The notes: a model not told the origin generated them from the sequence alone. Positions 8,776-19,790 are shown, counted from the stretch's first letter. The stretch: 27,608 nt of DNA from Gnetum montanum (GCA_015680685.1 MNCI01005444.1:153331-180938); one strand, 5' to 3'. A program made the numbers and translations.

Positions 8776-9840
8776 ATGAGAATGAAAATTGTAACATACA
8801 ACATGCTTGCAAGATCCCTAATGAGTGAGAAATAATATCTGCTATGTCCATCATCGGCCTTGGATTGGCATGGATATTGATATCCCTGCATTTTAGTAGA
8901 ATTACAAGATTTTGATGTTGATGTCTTATGCTTACAAGAAGTTTTGCCATGGAAATTTCTATACCAGTTGCAACCAAACTTGGAAAAGATGGAATACATA
9001 GGTATTTATATGCAAATAGGTTCTTATGGGAGTTCTTTTGAGCCATACAAATTAGCATATTGCAAAAATCACAACATGGATGGTTGTGCGATCTTTTATA
9101 AATAAGCCAAGTTTGAATTGGTACAAATATTTGAATGGAGTTTATAAAATATGATTTTTAAAATTCAAGAACTTCAAGAGATGGGCAAGAAGTAATAGTT
9201 AAGATTTTAGAAAAATCACATAGCCCTAGCAATGATTCTAAAGGTTCATCTATTGATGCATGGTTAACACACATTTGATTGCCAAACCAACATGTTCAAA
9301 TGTTAGACTATGTCAAGGAGCATATTTGATTAAGAAAATAGAAAACATTTTGAAGAATAAGTTATTACTAAGTTATACTGATCTAGTTCCATTTATTCTT
9401 TATGAAGACTTTAATGCAAAAGTTAAAAGTAGCATTTATCAATTCTTCAAATATGGATCTGTAAATAAATCTTTGGAAGATGAACTTGACTTGAAGAAGA
9501 TGTTTCCTTCAATTTAGCATGCAATTATATTAGCTAGTGCATATTTTGCTTATTTTGAATCTTTAGTAGATAAATTAGATTCTAAAATTCAGGAAAAAAT
9601 GATGTTGATGGATAACACTAATCACGAGCCATAGTTTACCAATTACTTTACTATGATTAACGAACATGGGTCAATAACATTCTTCACTGAGACTTTGGAT
9701 TATATTTGGAATGATGCCTGATTCTTTTAAGTTACCAAGTTACTAGAGTTGATTTCTACAAAAGAAGTTGAGAAGAATTAAGATCAATCCTTGTCATCGC
9801 GAACAAGACCATCTAATCACATACCACTTATGGTAGAATC
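8776..9840 (+). pseudogene. CCR4/nocturnin-type deadenylase pseudogene captured in an LTR element
   Basis: Plus-strand translation, with stops and at least one frameshift, follows the exonuclease-endonuclease-phosphatase domain of plant CCR4-like deadenylases in order: KIVTYNMLARS, CPSSALDW, FDVDVLCLQEVL, MEYIGIYMQ, DGCAIFYK, VNTHLIAKP, the metal-site region EDFNAK (family GDFN), EPxFTN, ETLDYIW and SNHIPLMVE (family SDH). These proteins shorten mRNA poly(A) tails. The THL and DGCAIFYK forms suggest the plant CCR4 homolog 3/4 group more than the main CCR4a/b type. About 350 codons run with no intron visible, whereas host genes of this kind normally have introns, so an RNA intermediate is likely. 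Two catalytic positions (Gly of GDFN, Asp of SDH) are changed. A LINE endonuclease shares the fold but lacks CPSSALDW, DGCAIFYK and TLDYIW. Confidence 0.75.
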
Positions 9841-10299
9841 ACAATTACTCTCATTAGTTCATAAGGTTGATCAAGATCAAAAAGTATCTCACTCTTACCT
9901 TTATGTGTTTAATCTTATTATTTTATTCATTGTTTAATTTATATTTCAATTAGCTAAGTAAAATATCTATGATATTAAAACTAGGAGATAAAGAATTTGT
10001 GTTGTCTTCACTTGGGTAAGCAAATCTAAGTTGCGCTTTATGTGATCCTCGTAAGGACTAGTGATTGGTGGTTGATAAATCTTTAATTCATATTTTGTCA
10101 TTGTCTTAGAAAATGAAGTATCAAGAAAGTAATATTTAATTTTCCATATATTTTTCTTAGATATATTTTGTTTACAAAATAAGAAAGAAACAACTTCAAG
10201 TTGAAAGGAGAAATCAAATTATTGGAGCACATAATCATGAAAGGAAGCATTGGAACTTAAGAAAGATAGAGAACATGGACTCATTTGAGGACGAATGAA
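9841..10299. other. 3' internal region of the deadenylase-carrying element
   Basis: AT-rich, with no coding signal seen on either strand. The last part is purine-rich and leads into the polypurine tract. No poly(A) run marks the end of the captured gene, so the end of the captured segment cannot be placed. Confidence 0.5.
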
Positions 10300-10316
10300 A
10301 CCTAAGAGGGCTAGAT
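10300..10316 (+). promoter_or_regulatory. Polypurine tract before the right LTR
   Basis: ACCTAAGAGGGCTAGAT, directly before TGTCACATCC and preceded by GAGGACGAATG, matches the usual end of plant gypsy internal regions (GAGGACGA, purine run, TAGA). It fixes the orientation as plus. Three pyrimidines interrupt the tract. Confidence 0.6.
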
Positions 10317-10866
10317 TGTCACATCCCCATTTCCAAATGATGTTACTATCTAATGAAAATGATGTCTCTTCATAACAAGTGTTATTGTTATCTTAACAAA
10401 ACTCGAAAGGGCATGTTGTAATAACAAACGTGTCTCTTAAGGTAACCTTTGGGGTTTTGACCTAAGGCATTTATACCCGAGGTTAGAGGTCATGCCAGCA
10501 TGGATTGGCAAAGTTGGTACATGAAAGTCATGAGAAGCCAAGTGAAGCAGGAAAAGAAGTGGATTGGTCATCCCTTCTGGTTGGGTTATAGGCCTAACCA
10601 TGGTGGCAATGCTAGATTGCCTCTAAGGGATAGATGCTAAAGGAAAAAAACCCCAAGGAACACTCTTAGAGTATGATCTAGATACACTTTTCCATGTCAA
10701 TAAAGCATCCTTTTATTTCTCTTTTTGCATTTTTTCTATTATTTCCTTTATACATAATGTCAAATAACACATATATTTCACATTTGGTGTATTTTATTCA
10801 TACGCATAATGTCTAATATATTGTATATTTGACATTTGCAATGATATCTAGGGATGAGATGTCACA
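10317..10866 (+). repeat. Right (3') LTR of the deadenylase-carrying element
   Basis: 550 bp, from TGTCACATCCCC to GGGATGAGATGTCACA, matching 6236-6786 throughout. An AATAAA polyadenylation signal is intact at 10699-10704. Next to it is the CAAGT target duplication (10867-10871). Confidence 0.88.
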
Positions 10867-11781
10867 CAAGTTCATGGTCAATTAATAGAATTTCCATAGC
10901 ATTTTCTATAATTTTCCATAAAACAAATGCATTTTAATTATAAGTAATGCTAAAGAATAACAACGTGTATTATAATTGCAAATACAATATCTTTCTAGTA
11001 AGAGGTACAAAATTTGTTAAAAATAATAAAAGTCTAAATATTAGTTTTAAGGCATATTACTAAAGGCTATAAAAAATATTACTATGTAATAGAAGTTTAT
11101 GGGTAAGAAGAACTGGTTTGATGAAGAATATCTTCAAGCAACGTTAGATCTTAAAAATTCCCATAATAACAAATATTTCAAAAAGTAATAGAGGAAATTA
11201 AGAATTTAGCTTCCAAAAAGTTGTAGATTGAGAAATACTGTATGTAGATAAATTAAAATATAGAGGATAGGTAGTTTATGGAGAGATTTGGAAAATGTTT
11301 AATGAAGGACTTCAAGATGGTTAGACTAGATAGTGGATGATTAGTAGAGATATTATGCTTTTTAAACAAGCAAAGAAATTAGATTTAAATAATTATAAAT
11401 TAATCATGATCAACAACTTGTTTGTAAAATTGTTACGTATCATTTTGAAGAAATAATTGGGATTGTGAGTAGAAGGAAATAAGTTATACGTTGTTTCATA
11501 AGAATTAAAAACAAAATATGATCTAGTTAGATCATTTGGTTACTCTCAAATATTACATTGAACAAGTAAATGGAAAGCAAAGTAAAACATTTGTTTATTT
11601 TGTGGATTTTACTAAAGCATTTGACTCTATTGTGAAAAAAAAATTATGGAGTAGGCTTATCAAACATAAAGTTGATTTTAGTTTACTCAATGCCACCTAA
11701 AACCTATACAAAAAAATAATTTTTGAATTAAAAGATGAAATTACATAATCTTGTTAGTTTTACAATAATGTAGAAGTAGAG
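10867..11781 (+). pseudogene. LINE-D, piece 2: N-terminal half of reverse transcriptase
   Basis: Plus-strand translation gives, in order, KKNWFDEEYLQA (linker after the endonuclease), NNLFVKLLRIILKK (family 'GKLLERIL'), LDHLVTLKYYIEQ, and YFVDFTKAFDSIVKKKLW, the reverse transcriptase block with the first catalytic Asp. It ends in FYNNVEVE at the TAGAG target site. Stops and frameshifts are frequent. An intact protein would copy element RNA at a nicked target. The form VDFTKAFDS differs from the usual plant L1 type (D..KAYDR), so this LINE may belong to another clade. It continues at 23504 once the nested insertion is removed. Confidence 0.75.
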
Positions 11782-12211
11782 TGTTGACCTTTTGGTATGT
11801 CAAAATATTAAGAAAAATGGAGCACAAGGATGTTTGTGTGTTTGTGTGGTTGTTCTGTTTGTAGGACTTGGATTAAGATAAGAAGGCACATGGAAGTTCA
11901 AGAATATCGAAAAGGAACAAAGACTTAAAAGCTTATAAGGAAGCCTTAGCATTAAAGAATTATTTTTAGAGAAGACATCTTGTAGCAATAGTAGACATTT
12001 ACCATCAAGTGAATATGTCTCCAAGGAAAAGAAGATATCTTGGCAAAATTGAAGGTAGCACAAGAGAACATATCTCTAGAAAATAATACATGTCTTTCTA
12101 TAGAGAAAGACATGTTTCATGAGAAGAAGACATCTTTGTAAAATGAAGGTATAATGTAGAAAGATGCCTTAGGTTTGAAGAAAATGTCTTTTCAAAATGA
12201 AGGTCCATTAT
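11774..12211 (+). repeat. 438-bp tandem duplication, first copy
   Basis: The copy begins AAGTAGAG (LINE flank, including the TAGAG target site) followed by TGTTGACCTTTTGGTATGTCA, and ends GGTCCATTAT. The second copy, 12212-12649, starts and ends identically and has the same length. Since the copied unit includes 8 bases of LINE flank, the duplication happened after LTR C had inserted. Several AAGACATCTT/AAGATGTCT words recur inside. Confidence 0.85.
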
Positions 12212-12649
12212 AAGTAGAGTGTTGACCTTTTGGTATGTCAGAACATTAAGAAAAATAGAGCATAAGGATGTTTGTGTGTTTGTGAGGTTTTTGTGTTTGT
12301 AGGACTTGGATTAAGACAAGAAGGTGCATGGAAGTTCAAGAACATCGAAAAGGAACAAATAATTAAAATCTTAAAAGGAAGCCTTAGCATTAAAGAATTA
12401 TTTTTAAAGAAGACATCTTGTAGAAACAGTAGAAATTTACCATGAAGTAAAGATGTCTCCAAGGAAAAGAGGATATTTTGGCAAAATTAAAGGTAGCACA
12501 AGAGAATATGTCTCTAGAAAATAATAGACATAGTTTTGTAGAGAAAGACATGTTTCATGAGAAGAAGACATCTTTGTAGAATGAATGTATAATGCAAAAA
12601 GATGTCTCAGTCTTGAAGAAAATGTCTTTCCAAAATGAAGGTCCATTAT
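12212..12649 (+). repeat. 438-bp tandem duplication, second copy
   Basis: Same sequence as 11774-12211 with scattered substitutions and small indels. It carries a second AAGTAGAGTGTTGACC, which could be mistaken for a second LTR start. Confidence 0.85.
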
Positions 12650-13113
12650 AGAAAGATGTCTCTGTCTCAAAGAAGATGTCTCCAATGACCATTAACTAGC
12701 TATTACATGGATTCTAAGGAGATTTTAAAAACATATTGGCTATAAGAAGACTTAATTATCATTGGAAAAAGACCAAGCATTATGTACCTTCATTGTATTC
12801 ATCAAGCAATCATTGTTGTTCCTCATTATACAATATTTTGTCTATTGAAATTAGTCAAAGTGAGTTATACCTTAAAGTGCAAGGATTAGCAAACTTATTT
12901 GAATTCTTTCCTTGTGATTTTTGTTTTCTATTGTTACCCTGCAGGGTTGATGTACTTCTTACAAGAAGACATCTTTCTTGAGCTTGTTAGGATCCTAGGG
13001 GATTGAGTGTTGCTGTAATGTCACAACACTTTGGAGAGGAGCTCAAGTTACAAGGGTTTTTGGATCATGAAAACCACATTCTAAGCTTGTTAGAACCTTG
13101 TGGGGTTGAGTGG
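12650..13113 (+). repeat. Solo LTR C, middle part
   Basis: Non-coding LTR sequence between the tandem duplication and element B. AAGCTTGTTAGAACCTTGTGG near 13084 repeats in diverged form GAGCTTGTTAGGATCCTAGGGG at 12979, an internal duplication about 105 bases apart. The plus-strand open frame at 12736-12981 shows no family features. Confidence 0.6.
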
Positions 13114-14027
13114 TGATGAGCGGCTAGGTACCCCTTTGCCCAACCATATGAATCATGGGCGTTCACAGGCGACTAGGTCGAATTCCATAGACTATAAGTA
13201 CTTAACATACACCAGACCCTAACCAGTGAAACGTTGGGTTAGAATGGTCATTATCTTCCTAATCTCACTTGTGATGTTCTGTTTGTGATGGTTAAGTGAG
13301 ATTAAGGCTAATGATTTTATAGCTTTTTACTTATCTTTTGGCATTTAAGTAAAGTATGAAAAGTAAAGAATGAACTATTTTCTAATCTATAATTATCCTA
13401 ATTTGTGTTCTAAGTATTCCTAGCATAAGTATTTGATCCCATCTTCCAAGCATGTTCTGAGCATTTCCTAAGCACTTCTGGGTTACCAGACATTAAGCAT
13501 CACTAGGTTTACCAAGTGTTGGGTTTACATTCAAGATGGTTGTACTTATGGCCTTTATGAACTATGAAGGAACGATAGCGATTAAAATAATAATAACAAA
13601 AACTTAAGTAATTAACAAGTAATTAATAAAGAATAAACATAGTAAACTACTAAATGCATAAAATGGCTAAGTCTAAATGCTGCAAGGAATGCTTGAAGAG
13701 TTCATCTTTATTGTCGTCACGCCAATGGGCTTAGATACATCAACACTTGAAAAAAGAGCCGATCACTTTTCTTACACCTGCTTCGGGCACTTGGAAAATA
13801 TTCTATCTCCTACGGGAAAAAACTAGAAGAGCTTCACTACAACTAACTGAAAAGGTACCTAAATGAGGCAGAAGGCCCTCTTATTTATAGGCCGAAATAG
13901 GTTCCACATAAACAGGGCCACGTCGATGCATGGAAGGCTACGTTGACGGGGTTACGTCAACACAACTGCATATACACAACCCCGTATACATGGCCTAGTC
14001 AACGCATCAACTAATGATACTTCATCA
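13114..14027 (-). repeat. 3' LTR of element B
   Basis: 914 bp. It matches 22389-23252 with many substitutions and one insertion of about 50 bases near 13960-14005 (ACAACTGCATATACACAACC and following), absent from the other LTR. Minus-strand TATA box at 13878-13891 and AATAAA at 13707-13712. The U3 part has ACGTTGAC and ACGTCAAC in opposite directions (about 13931 and 13965). Confidence 0.9.
13878..13891 (-). promoter_or_regulatory. TATA box in 3' LTR of element B
   Basis: The minus strand reads CCTATAAATAAGAG, conserved in all three LTRs of the family in this window. In a 3' LTR it would drive transcription outward into the neighbouring LTR C sequence. Confidence 0.65.
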
Positions 14028-14039
14028 TACCCCCACAAC
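14028..14039 (-). promoter_or_regulatory. Polypurine tract of element B
   Basis: The minus strand reads GTTGTGGGGGTA directly before the 3' LTR. It is a short G-rich tract at the exact place expected for second-strand priming. Confidence 0.65.
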
Positions 14040-14149
14040 TAAGTAAAAGCTCATCCTTGAGTTACACTACAATTTGGAAGGTATGGATTTTTATTTACAA
14101 TGCACATGACTTAACACACACATGACACAACATTAATTTGACCAAGTTC

Positions 14150-16871
14150 CTGAGTTACGGAGAAGGAAAAATTACAAAAAATGACGATGTTCAAAAACAA
14201 AATTGAACACCGTGCTGGTCCTGGAGTCTCTGCCATGTAGAATGATGCACAAAATTGTTGGAGAAGGTCACACCATCCTTGGGGGTAGTGGTTCTGATAG
14301 ACCTTCTCTAGCCTTTGGCCCATGCATTGGTGGTGGCATGAATGATGGTTGCCCCACAGTAGTTGCAACTTCTGGAGGCAACCGAAAAGCCTTGAAGAGA
14401 GCCCTCATCTTTTCTTCTTTTCTCTTGGGATCGTTCATAGTCCAGGTAGCTTCTCCACTGTGTGCTGGAACTAGAACCTCCCAAGGGCATGGTGACACCA
14501 AGAAGAGTTCTTTCAAGTTGAAAAACCAAGCTAAGAATTGCTTTCATTCACTATCGAATGCTCGGAGTGATGCTTGCAACTATTGGTAGTTATTTATTTG
14601 ACAGGTCAAGTTCTCCACGATTGTACGTTGTCCTTCAAATCGTATGTAGAGAACCTCAAGTTTTGCATTTACCATTTTCAATTTCTGCTCTGTTGNAAGC
14701 TGATGGAGTGCTTGGTTCATTTTGGCCTTTGCGACTAGAATATGCTTTTTGTTTACTTCCTTCTAAAATCCCACTTTGTCCCTGTAATGATTTTTGATGT
14801 TTTCAAATTTCAAGGCCTCGTTTTTCCAAGCGGCGATTTCAATTGCAAATTTCTATCTCAATTCCTGAACCTCCTCCATTGACAGATTTCTTTTCTCAGT
14901 AGCCAAACTTCTTATGTCAGCATTCACCCTGGCTAGTTCTTCCTGCTGTTGGTGGATAAAATTTTCATGTGTTTGTTCTCTGCACCAACATTGTGTAGGC
15001 AATGAACCTCCACAGTCAATCAAACATTCTCCTAGCAAACCTCTGCCAAGTCCTTGTCTAAATGATATGCTCGAACATTTGCCAAGGACTTATTGAAGAT
15101 TGTTGTCTCTCGCACATCCTCAACGATTTGAGGTTTGAGTTGAAGCTATTGAAAAGCTTCATCTCTGGTGATTACGTGGTCAAGGATGGCTGGATCGGCA
15201 AGTTGGGCTCTTAATTGGATCGACAAGTGGCTTGAGTAGCTTCAAGTTACCCTTCTAAAATGAGGCTCTTACCCCTTGCCGAGAGTAGCTTCGATTAGGT
15301 TGTAGTAATGTTCTTCAGAAGGTCGAAGACATCTAGAAGCGGTTGCCTGGTTCCCACTATATAGTCCAACAACTCCTTATGTTGGGCTGCATCAATCTTG
15401 CTATGTGAAGTTCCAACAGATGCCTATACATCTTGTAGTGCATGAACATTTGGTACAGGTGCTACCGATGCATTGAGAGCTATAGCAATTATGTCAACAA
15501 CCACTTTAGCTGTAGTCTCATGTCACTGGTGCTACATCACTAGGACTATTGCCCCTTGACCATCTTCTAGGCCAACTGAAAAGGTAGCAGCATTCCAAAA
15601 AATTTTGGGAAATAACTGTTGTATGGACACTGTTACCTCTTGGACACTAGGATCTATTCATGCAGGCACTTGCATTCGGGCTATAGAGAACATCAGCCCT
15701 GCCCTTTCAAGTAAGCTAACTAATCGAGCCACTTACTCCAGGTGGATCATTGTAGGGTGATAGACTAAAGGGTCTTCTCCTCCACCAGTCCTGCAAAATT
15801 TCTCTTGCTAGCTCAAAAGCATTTCCCGGATCTCGCAGATTTGTTCTACTATGGTTTGTGAGCTCTACTGCATTATTTGTGTAGGTGGTGGAGGTGGTTG
15901 CTTCTCCTCCTCTGTCTGTGTGATGGCAGGAGTTTTATCCTTCATCATTTCCCACCAAGAGGCAATCGGGGCATGTCGGATGATATCATTGGAGTACCAT
16001 GCTATCCCTACCCATTTACAAAACTTTCAAATGAGGCAAGGAAAGGGGAGATCTTATCTTCCACATTCACTCTTGGCAAACCTCTTTTCAATCTCTAAGA
16101 ACAACAGCTATGAAAGACTCATTGGGAATATCCCACTCAAGGAGGTACACACATGAGTGGAGAAGGCTATGATTTTGCTGAGTCTTACCATTAGGTTCAA
16201 GTGGTAAGATGCGATCTTTGAGTACACCCTTTCTGCTGTGGTCAAAGAGCCAAATTCCTTGCACTTTATCCCATAGCATCGTTTGGTCCATGCCACTTTT
16301 ACCTCTGGGTCAACTTTTTTTGGGATCTCCACCACGTCTACTCCGGTCTCAGGCAAACCTAGAGCCTCCGTTATCATCTCCGAAGAGTAAGAGACATAAA
16401 TGTCTTTGATTTTTACTCTAGACCCTAGTTGCTAATTCATCCAGATGAGATATGTCTCTCCTAAGTACCATTCACCACTGGTTGTGATGATAGGCCACAT
16501 TGGAGAGTTTTTTAGTTGGAGCCCACTTCTTCTAGCACATTCTCGAGGAATGGTCCAAAGTTTAGCTCTTAGAGGACCATCTATTGCACCTCACATGGTG
16601 TGATAGCATCAAGACAAGCTTGGGTCAGGGTGACCTCAAGTCATGGTACTATCCTAGGAGTCTCATCCCCTTGTGATTGCTTGCTAGGAATCTCCTCTTT
16701 GGGAATCTGATGGATAGATTCCACGTCAAGTTCTCCGCGGAGGGGGCCAGTTGCATGAGAGCCCTCTGCATGCTCTAGAGATTACGTGTCTTGTCCCCTT
16801 TCCATTTGTGAGTGCTTGTCCCTTGGTTGGGATGGTCCTTCACCCCTTGGATGCCTTGGTTTAGGTGCCAT
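14150..16871 (-). pseudogene. Extra ORF region of element B, gag-like or plant-transposon-like protein, broken
   Basis: A possible start is the ATG at 16871 (MAPKPRHPRGEG, then a hydrophilic Pro/Arg/Gln-rich leader). About 16377-16088 reads MITEALGLPETGVDVVEIP, then VAWTKRCYGIKCKEFGSL, then a helical region SKIIAFSTHVCTSLSGIFP. The 'E-A-x-G-L-P-x-x-G' start followed by a W-x-x-x-x-Y-G-I segment resembles proteins annotated in plant genomes as putative plant transposon or retrotransposon gag-like; this is from memory and unsearched. A polyproline stretch (about 15890) and a coiled coil with QQQEELARVNADIRSLATEK (about 14960-14860) follow. There are many stops and an N at 14696. Its place between protease and 3' LTR is where non-autonomous plant elements often keep an extra frame. 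Confidence 0.42.
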
Positions 16872-17124
16872 CTACAATCAACATAGCCACCCATTAGACT
16901 GTGCATAAGTAGCTCAGACTTGATCCTTATACACTTTCTCAATTTGACTAAGTTATGTTGTTGGCACGGGCATTTCTTAAAGTCCCCCGGAGTGTTAATT
17001 CATCGGTTAAAACCAAAAACAACAAGGTATGAGTTGAAGTTTAAATAGTTGTTTTAGTTTCTTCCCTTAGAGGTGTGAAGTCTTAATTAACTAACTAATT
17101 AATTAATTAATTAACTACACATAG

Positions 17125-17135
17125 NNNNNNNNNNN
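17125..17135. other. Assembly gap (11 N)
   Basis: Eleven consecutive N next to low-complexity AATT repeats. The true length is unknown. Confidence 0.95.
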
Positions 17136-18138
17136 CACACGACTGGGAACAGACCTCCAGGTGCTCAAGAGGGCAAGGATCAGGTGATAAGGACATGCGA
17201 TGGAATGTAGGTGCTCGAGAAGAAGGTAGGTACAAAAAATAGAAAACTCTCCCCAAATTTGTTTGCAAAATGATGAACTTTCAAAGCACAATGGGTGTAT
17301 ATATAGGGATTAGGAGCTACATCAACAGGGCTACATATATGCAGAGGCTGAGTATATGGGGCCCTGTATATGTAGGGGTGTTCACCCGTTGACCAACCTG
17401 GAAAAAGCCAAAAATGATGAGTTTGAAATGCCAAATTGGGGCGGTTGAAATGCGGGAGAGGCCTAGTGATGGCTAAGGATAGGAGGAAGGTAATCGATGC
17501 TTGAAAATGAGTCAAAAATAGGAGAAAGAGACTTAAAAGAACTCTAAGGGGAAGAAATCAAGCGATGGGACCCTGAAAATAATCAACCAGGAAATTTGAA
17601 GGATGGGAGACTTAACAAGTGGGACCAAGAATATGCAGGTGGGTCCTCCCCATAGTAGGCAATAGCCGTAATAGCCCCTGCATATCCTCAACACCGAGGT
17701 CCGTAGGCCCTGGGGTCAAGAAATGATGTTTGCCAATTAAGACTCCTACCTAAGAGATCCTGCCAAGGCATGAGAAATTCATGGAAATCATGACAAACTC
17801 ACAAAACATAAAATGGGTAGTGAGGTGAGTACGGAGAGAAATGGGTGTAGAAAGAGACTAGAGAATGGGAATTCTGATTGTCAGTCACATGAAACCCTAT
17901 GTGCTATTGTGGTTAAGTGACCTAGTAGAACCATTCTCAAGTTCAAACCCAAAACCAATCGCTGACAGTGACATTGCAACAATAGACGAAGCCCTAGCCA
18001 TACCCCAAGGAAACAGGAATGCACCCATAGAGAACCACCACTCCAAAAAATATGAGAGGAAGGAAGTGAAATGGGATGAAGTTAGAGGGGACGAAGGAAG
18101 TCCCACAACTAGTTCTTGTGGCCCATGAGAGGTAGTCT

Positions 18139-18312
18139 AATGGGTGTGCTTTGAATTCCCACATAGCGATGTTATGCCTTTTTTTGTTTTCCAGGGGAAC
18201 CACACAATGTAAAGACCCATGCATGTTCACATGCATTCAATCAAGGGGTGTGCTTTGAATCCTCATGTTTATTTGTTTTTTTTTTCAATGAGGACCACAC
18301 CATGCAAGGTCG
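18139..18312. repeat. Diverged direct repeat, about 70 bp twice
   Basis: GGGTGTGCTTTGAATTCCCACA, a T-run, then ACCACACAATGTAAAG (from about 18140) recurs as GGGTGTGCTTTGAATCCTCATG, a T-run, then ACCACACCATGCAAGG (from about 18245). It lies inside the filler of element B. Confidence 0.6.
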
Positions 18313-18690
18313 AACTACCCAGAAGCTTCTGTGGAGAGAGAAACATTGAGTGGTAGGAAACCCATAAGGACACACTAGCAACCTAGGGGATAAGAGAGAG
18401 TGACAAATGTTGCATTCACCTTGAATTCACACCCAATTCAAACCATTGGGTCATCCCCGAGTCTGGGAACTACACAAGTCACACATTAATTAATTTTTTT
18501 TAAGTGAAGGGATTACATGCTTCCAATAGAAGCAAAACCATGGAGTGGTTGAATGGGTGGATGACGTGGACTCACTGTTGATTTTATGAGCTGAAAATAG
18601 ACATAAAGTCCAAGGACAACCATGCAAGGGTGGAAGCCAAATAACTGGGTGGACTATTACATTACCCATCATAATGAAACCCATCCGCGC

Positions 18691-19380
18691 CAGACACCTA
18701 ATGACAATAAGACGACAAGTTAGTGATCATGTGAAAAATGAAACACAGACAAAGAAATGAAAAATAATTAAAGAAAGAAAAAAAACTTGATAAGAATTGG
18801 CAACGTATGAATGATGTTAAAAAATAAAAAGTGTAAAACAAAAAAGTAGAAAACAAAAAAGTGTAAAATAAAAAATTACAAAATGGTGAGGGGTGTAGTA
18901 AAGGAGGAGATGCAAACAATGGAATGAGGCTATTCAAGTGATGATGAGGTGGTTGCACTGGTTGAGTGAAGCCCAAAGAAAGGTTTAAATTCCAAGGGCT
19001 CTTATTTGAAGCTGTCAGGAATTTTCACCTTCCCCCAATCACCATGGTCATCACCAATAGAGATTTTTTGATGAACCTCTTCCATTTTATCCATGCTTCC
19101 TACGTAGGTGTGTACATGCCCCTCAAGTGGTTCCATGTACAAGGTGCTACTATCAGGATTAGCTATCAGCCACTGGGTGCCTACTTGGTTAGTGGCTGCG
19201 GTGTATAGGCACTATTGAACAAGTGAGTCCTTGGTGCACCGACTGCATGCTTTAATGGATATCCTCTTAGCGGACCATAATTGCTGCACACAGTTGCACC
19301 TTAAGTCACTATATGTGATGCATGGAACACACTTCTTCTTGATCTTTCCAGAAGGATCATCCTTTGAAATTTCAAGGGAA
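18691..19380 (-). pseudogene. Region following protease in element B (shared with A)
   Basis: Collinear with 1-770 of element A, including a rudimentary form of the 15-bp minisatellite (18828-18880). Minus-strand translation just after the protease gives short readable stretches but no reverse transcriptase block. The coding part of gag-protease probably ends in here. Confidence 0.45.
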
Positions 19381-19384
19381 AGAT

Positions 19385-19790
19385 CTCAGAGTCCTAGTTT
19401 TGCATTCATCGTGCTCAACTAGGCCCTTTCCATTATGATTGGGAAGCTCCCTTTGCAATTTTTAACACTAATGACAAGGAAATCAATAGGATAGGACCAC
19501 CCACAAACAGTGGTCACCACGTCCTCCACCACTCCCAAGGGAACAATGATGGACTAGTCTGATAGTTTGAGACTAATATTGCTCTTCTTTAACGGGGGAA
19601 AGTTCCAATTCTTGTACATGTCATGAGAGATCAAATTGACTCTTGACCTCAAGTCTAGAAGAGCTTTATAGGGCTCATTTCCTACCACCTAAAGATGGAT
19701 GAGGGGACTTCCCGGATTAGTTAATTTCTGGGGAAGGTGACCTACATTTATCCAATTGGTCACGACATGTGTGAGCATGACCATTTGGAT
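19385..19790 (-). pseudogene. Retrotransposon aspartic protease remnant (element B)
   Basis: The minus strand reads NEPYKALLDLRSRVNLIS across the active site (19622-19680). The family motif here is D-[S/T/L]-G, so Gly has become Arg (GGG to AGG would do it) while Asp is kept. VPLGVVEDVVTTVCGWS and SFPIIMERA follow, the latter a decayed form of the 'GGFPIIMGRPWL' segment preserved in element A. At least two stops lie inside. Between them, A and B show the domain clearly, and each has lost a different catalytic residue. Confidence 0.75.

Larger units (their letters stand above)
6231..10871 (+). mobile_element. LTR element carrying a captured CCR4-like deadenylase, with CAAGT target duplication
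   Basis: Two direct repeats, 6236-6786 and 10317-10866, begin TGTCACATCCCC. The right copy ends GATGTCACA and the left ends AATGACACC. CAAGT lies on both sides (6231-6235 and 10867-10871), proving insertion of a complete LTR element. The stretch just before the right LTR (ATTTGAGGACGAATG...AAGAGGGCTAGAT) matches the end of plant gypsy internal regions and gives plus orientation. The internal 3.5 kb has no visible gag or pol. It holds a 22-bp minisatellite, AT-rich filler and a broken deadenylase-like gene, so the element must have relied on proteins from others. Confidence 0.88.
16872..18690. other. Non-coding filler of element B, with an assembly gap
   Basis: No family resemblance was found on either strand. 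It contains (TTAA)-rich simple sequence 17082-17115, an 11-N gap (17125-17135), and a TATATATAGG with GTATATGGGG/CCCTGTATATG stretches (17296-17375) that resemble U3 sequence of the family's LTRs. The length matches where reverse transcriptase and integrase would lie in an autonomous relative. Confidence 0.5.

Noticed and set aside
8709-9058. Minus-strand open frames of about 100 codons
   Set aside because: They are antisense to the deadenylase pseudogene, whose motif order on the plus strand is convincing.
12212-12235. A second LTR C start with its own TAGAG
   Set aside because: It is the second copy of the 438-bp tandem duplication and includes LINE flank, so it is not a separate insertion.
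17296-17310. TATATATAGG as a host gene promoter
   Set aside because: It lies inside the filler of element B and no coding region follows on that strand; more likely LTR-like or simple sequence.
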